The position numbers and the translations under genes were made by a program. Below the pieces are notes generated by a model. That model did not search any database and had not been told where the DNA came from. It saw nothing but the letters and a program-made list of their open reading frames with translations. A stretch of DNA of 64,000 nucleotides from Rhodanobacteraceae bacterium (GTDB lineage Bacteria; Pseudomonadota; Gammaproteobacteria; Xanthomonadales; Rhodanobacteraceae): contig SCQU01000025.1 in the NCBI GenBank assembly GCA_004299555.1, forward strand, positions 1 through 64,000, in the 5' to 3' direction. Positions 9,350 to 18,800 of this stretch are shown piece by piece (positions within the stretch are counted from its first letter, which is position 1; each line of letters begins with the position of its first letter).

Positions 9350-9613
9350 ATGGTAAGGATTCGTCTTTCGCGCGCCGGCGCCCGTGGCAGGCCGTTTTAC
9401 CACGTGGTGGTGACCGACCAGCGCAACGCCCGCGATGGCCGCGGCATTGAACGCCTGGGCTACTTCAATCCGGGTGCGGCGGGTGAGCACGACCAGCGCC
9501 TGGTGCTCGACGTCGAAAAGCTGAACGCCTGGGTCGCCAAGGGTGCGCAGTGCTCGGCCAAGGTTGCCATGCTGGCGAAAGAAGCCGCCAAGCAGGCAGT
9601 TGCCGCTGGGTGA
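9350..9613 (+). CDS. rpsP: 30S ribosomal protein bS16
   Basis: An 87-residue ribosomal protein starting [20 protein letters not shown], the standard bS16 N-terminus, with [12 protein letters not shown] next. GGAG lies ten bases before the ATG. It is the first gene of the rpsP-rimM-trmD-rplS operon and is spaced 4 bp from rimM. Confidence 0.97.
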   Translation: MVRIRLSRAGARGRPFYHVVVTDQRNARDGRGIERLGYFNPGAAGEHDQRLVLDVEKLNAWVAKGAQCSAKVAMLAKEAAKQAVAAG

Positions 9614-9617
9614 TGCG

Positions 9618-10130
9618 ATGAACGAGCGGCGGGTGCTGCTCGGACGCATCGTGGGTGTGCATGGTGTCCACGGTGCGGTGAAGGTGGAGTCCTACACCGA
9701 GCCGCGGCTGGCCATATTCGGGTATACGCCGTGGCTGCTGGAACGAGAGCCCGGCCGTTTCGATGCCATTGAAGGTGCGCACGGACACGCGCAAGGCAAG
9801 GGCATCGCGGCGATGTTGCCGGGGGTCGCTGACCGCGACGTCGCGGCGGGGTTGGTGGGCGCAAACGTGTGGGTCTCGCGCGCCGCGCTGCCGGAGCTGC
9901 CGCCCGGCGAGTTTTACCAGACGGATCTGGAGGGATTGCAGGTGGTGGATACGGCGGGAGTGGACCTCGGCCGGGTCACCGAGCTGTTCGACAATGGCGC
10001 GCACATGGTGTTGGCAACGCGCGACGCGGGTGGACGGGAACGCCTCATACCCTATGTGGCCGGCGTGTATGTGCAGTCGGTCGATCTGGATGCCGGGCGC
10101 ATCACGGTCGATTGGAATCCGGACGATTGA
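9618..10130 (+). CDS. rimM: 16S rRNA processing protein RimM
   Basis: A 170-residue 30S assembly factor that binds uS19 and the 16S 3' domain. The N-terminal RimM barrel opens [17 protein letters not shown]. The C-terminal PRC-barrel includes EFYQTDLEG and [10 protein letters not shown]. The ATG at 9618 lies 4 bp after the rpsP stop, and the gene ends 5 bp before trmD, so the operon is tightly packed. Confidence 0.96.
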   Translation: MNERRVLLGRIVGVHGVHGAVKVESYTEPRLAIFGYTPWLLEREPGRFDAIEGAHGHAQGKGIAAMLPGVADRDVAAGLVGANVWVSRAALPELPPGEFYQTDLEGLQVVDTAGVDLGRVTELFDNGAHMVLATRDAGGRERLIPYVAGVYVQSVDLDAGRITVDWNPDD

Positions 10131-10135
10131 GTGCC

Positions 10136-10897
10136 ATGCGCGTCGACGTCGTGACGCTGTTTCCGGAGTTTGTGCGCCAGTGCGCTGGCTTCGGGGTGGT
10201 CGGACGCGCGGTTGAACGCGGGTTGCTGGAACTGGAAGCGTGGAATCCGCGCGACCGGGCCGAAGGTGGCTACCGCCGGGTGGATGACACGGCGTGCGGT
10301 GGCGGCCCCGGGATGGTGCTGTTGATTGAGCCGCTGCGAAAAACGTTGGCGGCGGCAAGGCAGGCGGCGGCGACACCGGCGCCGGTGATTTTTTTGAGCC
10401 CGCAGGGACGGCGGCTGAACCAGGACAAGGTGCGGCAGTTGGCGGCATTGCCGCGGATGATTTTGTTGTGCGGGCGCTACGAAGGAATCGACCAGCGCCT
10501 GATCGAACACGAGGTCGATGAGGAACTGTCGATCGGCGATTATGTGTTGTCGGGCGGCGAGTTGGCCGCGGCAGTCGTGATCGACGCGATCGGAAGATTG
10601 CAGGAAGGCGCGTTGGGTGATGCGGAATCGGCCGCGCAGGATTCGTTTTCGGACGGCCTGCTCGATTGCCCGCACTACACGCGGCCGGTAGTGCATGAAT
10701 TTGGTGCCGTGCCGGCGGTGTTGGTGTCTGGCGACCACGCCGCCATCAAGCGCTGGCGCCGGCAGCAGTCGCTTGGCCGCACCTGGTTGCGCCGCCCGGA
10801 GTTGCTGGAACCATTGCTGTTGAACGCCGACGACCAGCGGTTGCTGGATGAATTCAAACTGGAACACAAGGGCCACCCCCATGAACAAGATCATTGA
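10136..10897 (+). CDS. trmD: tRNA (guanine-37-N1)-methyltransferase TrmD
   Basis: A 253-residue SPOUT methyltransferase that makes m1G37 and prevents frameshifting. It starts [12 protein letters not shown]. The trefoil-knot S-adenosylmethionine site is visible as [12 protein letters not shown] and [10 protein letters not shown], and [13 protein letters not shown] is the conserved early block. The C-terminal domain supplies the catalytic Asp region (PHYTRP onward). The 3' end overlaps the rplS start by 17 bp. Confidence 0.97.
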   Translation: MRVDVVTLFPEFVRQCAGFGVVGRAVERGLLELEAWNPRDRAEGGYRRVDDTACGGGPGMVLLIEPLRKTLAAARQAAATPAPVIFLSPQGRRLNQDKVRQLAALPRMILLCGRYEGIDQRLIEHEVDEELSIGDYVLSGGELAAAVVIDAIGRLQEGALGDAESAAQDSFSDGLLDCPHYTRPVVHEFGAVPAVLVSGDHAAIKRWRRQQSLGRTWLRRPELLEPLLLNADDQRLLDEFKLEHKGHPHEQDH

Positions 10898-11261
10898 AGA
10901 ATTTGAAACCGCGCAGATGGGCCGCAAGTTGCCGCCGTTCGCGGCGGGCGACACCATCGTTGTCAATGTAAAGGTCACCGAAGGCACGCACGAGCGCGTG
11001 CAGGCGTTTGAAGGCGTGGTCATCGCGCGCCGCAACCGCGGCCTGCACTCGGCGTTCACCGTGCGCAAGATGTCGCACGGTACCGGCGTCGAGCGCGTGT
11101 TCCAGTCCTACAGCCCGGCGATTGCCTCGGTCGAGGTCAAGCGCCACGGCAAGGTACGCGGCGCCAAGCTGTATTACCTGCGCGGGCTGGAAGGCAAGGC
11201 GGCGCGCATCACGGAAGACCTGGCCGCACGCGGCAAGAGCGCGGAATCGCGCGTCAAGTAA
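10881..11261 (+). CDS. rplS: 50S ribosomal protein bL19
   Basis: A 126-residue ribosomal protein at the 30S/50S interface. Family blocks: [29 protein letters not shown], and [19 protein letters not shown]. The start ATG at 10881 gives the normal N-terminus (MNKIIEEFE) and lies inside trmD, so translation is probably coupled to it. The terminator directly after closes the operon. Confidence 0.97.
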   Translation: MNKIIEEFETAQMGRKLPPFAAGDTIVVNVKVTEGTHERVQAFEGVVIARRNRGLHSAFTVRKMSHGTGVERVFQSYSPAIASVEVKRHGKVRGAKLYYLRGLEGKAARITEDLAARGKSAESRVK

Positions 11262-11286
11262 CTCCGGCTGCAAGCGCAACATCGAA

Positions 11287-11316
11287 AGCCGCGCAGGGCA
11301 ACCCGCGCGGCTTTTT
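11287..11316 (+). terminator. Rho-independent terminator of the rpsP-rplS operon
   Basis: An eight-pair GC stem, AGCCGCGC (11287-11294) with GCGCGGCT (11305-11312), a ten-base loop and a T run. It lies 25 bp after the rplS stop. Confidence 0.92.
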
Positions 11317-11383
11317 GGTCGATGGGCGTCCTGATTTGTACATGAGCGTCCTGAAACGGCGCCTCGAGAAACCGATTTTGATC

Positions 11384-11534
11384 GTCATCCCCGCGTAGGC
11401 GGGGATCCAGTGACTCAAAGGCGGGAAATCAAAAGATACTGGGTTGACTCAAAGCATCCTGGCTTGCCCTCCGGGCTGCCGTCGGCGTTCGCGTTGACAG
11501 TCCTGCCAACGCAGTCCGTTTACGTGGGAATGAC
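11384..11534. repeat. Small interspersed element with GTCATCCCC inverted ends
   Basis: A 151-bp segment beginning GTCATCCCCGC and ending GTGGGAATGAC, so its ends are imperfect inverted repeats. The left end folds on itself (CCCCGCGTAGGCGGGG). It fills most of the 325-bp gap between the rplS terminator and the araC-type gene. The type resembles the abundant intergenic repeats of xanthomonads. No open frame is convincing. Confidence 0.55.
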
Positions 11535-11641
11535 GGGCTGTTTTTCGAGGTTCCATTCAAGGGCACAAAATGGACCGGCGTGGCGCGGCGTACAATCGTG
11601 CGCAAGCGCGCTGTCGCGCTGGCTCTCACAGGGGGCGTCGG

Positions 11642-12658
11642 ATGGACGGTTCGGTGGTGCCAACGGTGTCGAAGGCCGGTGTGGTTGGCGTGCCGACGGT
11701 TGGCATCTGGCAGCGCCGCTCGTCCGCTGAAGTCGCCAAGGCCGGCCGTTTCGAGTTTTTCCGCGGGTTGCCCGTGGGCTCGCACCTTGAGCGTCCGCTG
11801 GATACGCGTGACGATTTTGCGGCCGAGTTCGATTACACCGTGGCGCCGGATGGCACTGCGTTTGCCGAAATCAACATCGATCCGTGCATGTCGCGTTTTG
11901 GCCCCGGCGGGGATGATTCCCGGGTTGACGTTGGCCTGGTCAACGCCGGCACCATGCGCATTCGTCACGGACGTGACCAGACGCTGGTGTTGAACGCCGG
12001 CGCAGGGCTGGCGTTGTTTGATGCCGCGCGACCGATGACCACGCGCACGTCACGCATTGATGTGAGCTACCTCAGTCTGTCGCGCGCGGCCGTGGTGGCC
12101 GCCATCGGCGCCGCCACGGTGCCGCGCGGTGTGGCCGTGCGTTTCTTGGCGCCAGGGGTGCTGACCGCGGAACTGGTGGCGTGCCTGCGCGGATTGCACC
12201 ACGCAGTCGGCCACGACACGCCTTTCGTCGGTGCAGCCCTGCGCACCGCCGAGGCGCTGGCGCTGGTCATCCTGGCCAACCTGCGCGGGGCTGGCCACCA
12301 CTGGCCCGGTGAGCTGGATGCGGCGCTGTACGGCGCAGCCTGCCACCAGCTGTCGCTGCGCGTGGCCGATCCGCGGACGACGGTCACTGCCGTGGCGGCC
12401 ATGCTGGGCTGCTCGCGGGCGCAGTTGTACCGCGTGTTTTCTGCGCGTGGCCAGACCCTTGCGGGGCGTCTGTATGAACTGCGCATGCAGCGGGCTGCGA
12501 CGGTATTGGGTAAGTGCCAGCTGGCTGTCAGTGCGGTCTCGCTGCTGTGTGGTTACAGCGAGCCGATCGTGTTTGACCGCGCGTTTCGGCGCCGTTTTGG
12601 GATGACGCCCAGCGACTGGCGTGCGGAACGGGTCGCGTCCGGCAACGCTGCGACCTGA
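11642..12658 (+). CDS. AraC family transcriptional regulator
   Basis: A 338-residue regulator. The N-terminal half (about 30-200) resembles the AraC-type ligand or cupin domain (EFFRGLPVGSHLERPL; FAEINIDPCMSRFG). The C-terminal two-helix-turn-helix DNA-binding domain (about 235-330) has AAMLGCSRAQLYRVFSARG and LLCGYSEPIVFDRAFRRRFG. The ATG at 11642 follows a GGGGG ribosome site. It lies 180 bp before the giant autotransporter gene on the same strand and is its most obvious regulator candidate, which is inference from position only. The ligand is unknown. Confidence 0.85.
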   Translation: MDGSVVPTVSKAGVVGVPTVGIWQRRSSAEVAKAGRFEFFRGLPVGSHLERPLDTRDDFAAEFDYTVAPDGTAFAEINIDPCMSRFGPGGDDSRVDVGLVNAGTMRIRHGRDQTLVLNAGAGLALFDAARPMTTRTSRIDVSYLSLSRAAVVAAIGAATVPRGVAVRFLAPGVLTAELVACLRGLHHAVGHDTPFVGAALRTAEALALVILANLRGAGHHWPGELDAALYGAACHQLSLRVADPRTTVTAVAAMLGCSRAQLYRVFSARGQTLAGRLYELRMQRAATVLGKCQLAVSAVSLLCGYSEPIVFDRAFRRRFGMTPSDWRAERVASGNAAT

Positions 12659-12838
12659 TCGCGCTCGTTGCCGGTACCAACAATTACCTGCAATTGAGAC
12701 GATTCGTTTAGCGCTTCGCGCGTTCATGAATCCATCATGTGCACTGCGTCCCGCTTTGGGTCGCCGTGATGTGTGCCCTTGTGCGGAGCGTATCCGCCGG
12801 CGCCGTCCTGTCCCACCTGAAATACAGGGGATCATTGC

Positions 12839-15800
12839 ATGAACCGCATCTACAGCCTGGTCTGGAACCGCGCGCTGCGCGCTGTGCAGGTCGCGTCCGA
12901 ATTGGCCACATCGGCCGGCGGCGGCAACGCCGCGGCCGGAACGGGTTCGAACCGTCGGCGACGAAATCCGATGGCACTGGCTTGCGCCGCCGCGCTGGCA
13001 CTGGGCGCATTTGCGCTGCCGGCGTGGTCGGCGACGTGTCCGGCGGGCGCGGTTGTGATCGCACCCCCCGACTTGGCCGGAACTGCTGGCGTCAGTGGCA
13101 CCACGGGAACGTCTAATGGCAACGACGGTGGTGCAGGCGGAACGGCATATGGCGATACGGACGGCACACACGTGTGCGTGAATGGCGCCATGGTCATCGG
13201 AGGCGATGGCGGGGTCGGCGGATCGGGTGCATATGGCGCCTCTGGACAAAACGACGTGGGGTCGTCAGGTGGTGCTGGCGGCGCCGGCGGCGCCGGCGTC
13301 GACGGCTCCAACTTCGCACTGGTGAATGCTGCGGGGAGTGTGATTGCCGGCGGTACGGGCGGTGCCGGTGGCACGGGCAGCGTGCCCGTTGGCAGTGTGA
13401 GCCTCGTCCCGCCGCTCGTCGGACATGCGGCGTTGGATGGAGGTTACGGGGGGGCGGGCGGTACGGGTGGTGCTGGTGTGAGCGGCACCCAGTTCAGCTT
13501 GGAGAACAGCGCAAACATTGACGGCGGTGCAGGAGGCGTTGGTGGTGCTGGTGGCGCCGGGGGCGCGGGGACGACCGGCTATATGGCAGATGCGTTTGGT
13601 GGCTATGGCGGCATCGGTCGTAGCGGTGGTTCCGGCGGTACTGGTGTCAGCGGCAATGGATTTACTGTCGACATCACGGCGCAAGGTAGCATCGTCGGCG
13701 GTGCGGGTGGCGACGGCGGCGTTGGTGGCCGCGGCGGCGACGCGGCCGCGGAGCCCGCCGGGCCCGGCGGATCCGGCGGTGCGGGCGGGCCCGGCGGTGC
13801 CGGCGTCAGCGGTAGCAGTTTTACGCTGACCGACGCAGGCAGCATCCGCGGTGGCGCGGGGGGCATCGGCGGAGCGGCTGGTGCCAATGGCACCAGCCCG
13901 AACGGCGCGCTCATACCGGTCAATCAGAGTCGTATACCCGTTGCCGGCGGCGACGGTTCCGGCGGCGCTGGCGTCGTGTCAACCAGCGGCGGCGTGGTCA
14001 CGGTCAAAAGCGGCGGCAGCATCACGGGCGGCCTGTCAGGGGATGGTGTGACGCGTGCTGTAGCCGTGAGTTTCTCGGGCGGCAGCAATAGCCTTACGAT
14101 CGAATCCGGAGCGCAGGTTGTTGGCGCCGTGGTCAGCAACAGTGGCGGCGGAAGCAACGGCGACATCCTGAATCTTGATGCAGCGGCGGCTTCCACTCTC
14201 GCATTCGATCTCTCTGTGGCGCCCGTATCCGGCTTCGCGCAGGCCAACACGACCGACATGGGCACCGTCGCCTTCACGGGTACGGGTGGTGCTCAGGACT
14301 GGGTCGTGCAATCGGGCACCCTGCAGGTGGGTGCCGGCGCGTCCAGCGGCACGGTGCATGGATCCGTTGGTGCGGCGGGCAGCCAAGGCGGCGTTTACGG
14401 CTTTTATACCGGCGTGAACATAAACGGCGGCAATGGCGGCAATGGCGAAACCACCGTCACGTTGTCGGCTGGTGCCCAGCTCAACGTGCGACAGGGCAGC
14501 GCTGTCGCAGGTGGCGGGGCCGGGGCAGGTGGCGATGGCGGGGTCGAATTCTTTTACGGTTCTCCGCCAATAGATGGGGCCGGTGGCAATGGTGGCAACG
14601 GTGGTCTCGCCGTAAGCAGTGGCGCGGGCGGGGCGGCGGGCGCTGTTTCCAATGACGGGAGCATTTATGGCGCCGGCGGTGCCGCCGGCGGTTCTTCCTT
14701 CAATCCGACAGCCTCGGGGAACGGCGGCAAGGGTGGTACGGCCATTCAAGGCAGCGGCGTCGGTGCGCATCTTTTCGCCATCACGAACAGCGGTCAGATC
14801 GTCGGCGGCAACGGTGGGGCGGGCGGAAATCCTTCCGACCGTGACAGCGGGCGTGGCCAGGGTGGTGCAGGTGTTGCCGGCTCCTATTTGGCGTTGGACA
14901 ACGACGGGTCGATCACTGGCGGCAGTGGAAGCATAGGTGGCGCGGCCGTCGTCTCGACCGGAGGCAGCACCGTCACGAATGCGGGCAGCATCGTTGGTGG
15001 GTCGTCGGTGGGTGGTGCGCAAGTGGATGCGGTCGACTTCTCTGGCGGCGCCAACACGCTGACGCTGGAAAACGGCTATTCGTTCATCGGCAACGTCGTC
15101 TCCACCAGTGGCGCAACCAACGGCGGCGACACGCTGGCGCTCGGCGGCGATGTGACCGGCACCGGTGCGACAGGCAACGGCACGTTCAACGTACCCGGCA
15201 TCGTGCCAACCCTGCCAGCGAGCCCCGTAGCGGCTACAACGTATTACGTCGGGTTCAACCAGTTTGCCAAAACCGGCAGCAGCACTTGGACGCTGACGGG
15301 TAGCACCACCGCGGTGACGCCGTGGACGATTGGCGCCGGCACGTTGTCGGTTTCCAGCGATGGCAACCTGGGTAGCGTGAGCGGCGGCGTGACGATCAAC
15401 GGCGGCACTCTGCAAGCGGGCGGATCGTTTGCCTCGTCACGGCCGTTCACGATCACGAATTACGGTTACATCGATACCAACGGTTACAACCTGTCGCTCG
15501 GCGGGTCAATCCAGCAAGGGACGGCTGGCAACGGCCAGGTTTATGGCGTTCTCTTCAAGCAGGGGGCGGGCACGCTCACGATCACGGGCAGTGGCAATTC
15601 GCTTGATACTGCGGAGGTCGACGTGGGCACGTTGGCGCTGTCTGGCGGGGGCGCGCTCAGTCTCACGGCATTGGACGTTGCCAGCGGTGCGATTTTCGAC
15701 ATTTCACAAACTGACAATGGCGCCAGCATAGGCACGCTTGGCGGCAACGGGACGGTGGCGCTCGGCGCGCAGACCCTCTCCGTCAATTTACCCAATTCAA

Positions 15801-18800
15801 CGTGGACTTACGCTGGCGTCCTGACCGACGGTGGCATCGCGGGTGGCACCGGCGGCAGTCTGGTGCTGGACGACAGCCCTGCAACCATGACCCTCACCGG
15901 TTTGAACACCTTTACCGGCAGCACTACCCTCGACGGTGGCACGTTGGCGCTGTACGGCGCGGGCAGCATCGCCGATTCCAGTGATCTGAATCTCGCCGCC
16001 GGAACCACTTTCGACACTTCGGCTACGACCAACGCTGTGTCGATCCAATCCGTGCAGGGGGCCGGTTCGATCAACGTCGGCGCACAACCGTTGACGGTGA
16101 CGAATGCCAACCCGGCCACCACGTTCGACGGTGGTCTTGCGGGCAGCGGCAGCCTGTCGTTGACCGGCGGCACACTGATCCTGGACGGCAACAACAATAG
16201 TTTTACCGGCGGTACTACCGTGCAGGCGGGCACTTTGATCGTCGGTGATGACAGCCACGCGACGGCGGCGCTGGGCGGCAATGTTACGGTGGATAACGGC
16301 GCCACGCTGGGTGGCGACGGGAGTGTTGGCGGCGCCGGCACGAGCGTCGAGGTCAAGCAGGACGGCATCCTGGCGCCCGGCGATTCCATTGGCACGCTGA
16401 CGGTCGGCGGAGGTCTGACGCTGGATTCGGGCAGCGTGCTGGATTACGACTTGGGCGCACCGGACGCGGGTAACCCGTTTACGACGGCCGGCGCCAGTGA
16501 CAGCATCAACGTCGCCGGCACACTGATGTTCGATGGCGGTTCGGTCTTGAACCTCAGCGATGCAGGCGGCATGGGGCCGGGCCTGTACAACATTGCGAGC
16601 TATGGCTCGCTGGCGACACCCACATGTTCGTTCGGTGGCGGCACCGCGTGCATGACGCTCGGTACGGTGCCGAGTGGCACACAGACGTCGTGGTTCACTT
16701 TGGTCAACAACACGGCCGGTCAGCAAATCGACCTGTACAACTCCGCCGGCCAGACGCTGAGCATCTGGGATCCATTGCACAACGCCAGTCCTTTTGGCGG
16801 CAGCGGTACCTGGACGGCAACTTCGGCGACGTGGACCGATCCCAACGGTGACACGCCCGGACCGATGCTGCCGGCAAACGGGTTTGCCATCTTCCAGGGC
16901 ACGCCGGGCACGGTGACGGTGGATGACAGTACCGGCAATGTCAGCGTCACCGGCATGCAGTTTGCGGTGGATGGTTACACCCTGACGGGTGACCCGTTGA
17001 CGCTGGTGGATGATTCGGCGGGCAATGTGCCCACGATCGAAGTGGGTGATGGTTCCAGCAACAGTGCCAACATGACGGCGACCATCGAAAATGGGCTTGA
17101 CACGACCGGTGCCGGTTTCAACAAGACCGGCACTGGCACCCTGGTCCTTGATGGCGGCTTTGGCGGCACGCTGGTCAATGGCACGGTCGGGGTGCTAGGC
17201 GGCACGCTGCAGCTTGGCACAGGCGGCACCACGCAGGTGCTTCACTCGGCACTGGTCATGTCCAGCGGGACGAACCTGCTGTTGAGCAATGGCGCGATCG
17301 AAAACGCCAACAACTACAGCGGCGCGGTGGTATCCGGTCAGAACTTCAACGTAACCTTGCAGACCACCGGCAGCACCGGTCTCAGCGCGATTGGCTCAGC
17401 GTTTTCGGTGCGCGGGATGACGGCGATCCAGGGTACAAGTTTCACGTTGACGATGAGCGGCAATAGCTATGTAGCAGGTGGCTATGGCGCGAGCGGTGCC
17501 GGTGCGGCCGGTGCCGGTGGCGCGGGCGTCACTGGAACCGGGTTTACGGTCAACAACAGCAGCGCTGGTGCCGGTCCCGGCGGGTATGGCAATGGCATCT
17601 ACGGTGGTGCTGGTGGAAACACTGGCACCACGGGTGCCGGTGGCGCGGGCGGGGTTGCCATCGGCGGCTCGGGCTTCACCGTGATCAACAGCGGCAACGT
17701 TCTTGGCGGGTATGGCGGATCGGTCTATACCGGCAATACCTCGCTGCCGGGCTTGGGTGGTGCAGGTATCAGCGGCTCAGGTTTTACCTTGACCAATACC
17801 GGCACCGTTGCGGGTGGCATGGGCGGATACGTCGCCTCGTTCGCAGGATCGACCGGAGGCGTCGCCGGCGGTGCGGGTGTGTACTCGACGGGTGGCGCGA
17901 CCGTCATCAACGAAGGCACGATCAGCGGCGGTTTGACCGGTACGCAACCTGGCGATCCGCCGATCACGACGTACGCCGACGCGATCGACTTCACCGGGGG
18001 CGGCAACACGCTGGAACTGGTGGCGGGTCATCCGGGTACATTCAACGGCGCGATTGTCGTCACGCGCGCGGCGGGCGACCCGGCCGACACGCTGGAACTG
18101 GGCGGCGATACCGGCAGCGATACGTTCGATGTCGACACGCTGGCAAGCGGCGGCGAGTTCGATGGCTTCAATGCCGAGGCAAAATCCGGCGGCAGCACCT
18201 GGACCCTGACGGGCGCGGGGTCATTGAGCGAGAACTGGACGATCGAAGGCGGCATGCTTGAAGGCGATGCCACGGCGTTCCAGGGCAGCCTTGTGTTTGC
18301 CCCGGCGGCGGGCGCAACGGCCGCGGTGGTGTTCGACCAGGGCAGCGGCAATACCAACAGCACGCCCGACGCCACCTATGCCGGTGTGATCAGTGGCGAT
18401 GGGGCCTTCACCAAGACCGGCGACGGCACGTTGACCTTGTCCGGCACGAACACGTTTGTCGGTGGCGTCAATGTCGATGCTGGCACGCTGGCGGTGGCAC
18501 GCGACGCCAATCTCGGTGCGGCGGCGAATGCCGTCACGCTGGATGGCGGCACGCTTGCAAACACCGCCGCGTTCACAACCGCGCGCAGCATCGCCCTGGC
18601 GGGTGCGGGCACGCTGCAGACCGCTGCGGATTTGACGGACAGCGGTGTGATCTCAGGCGCCGGCGCGTTGACCAAAACCGGTGCGGGAGCATTGATCCTG
18701 CTGGGTGCCAACACCTGGACGGGTACAACGACGATCAGCACTGGCACGTTGCAGGTTGGCAACGGCGGCACGAGTGGTGCGCTCGGTACGGGCGCGATCA

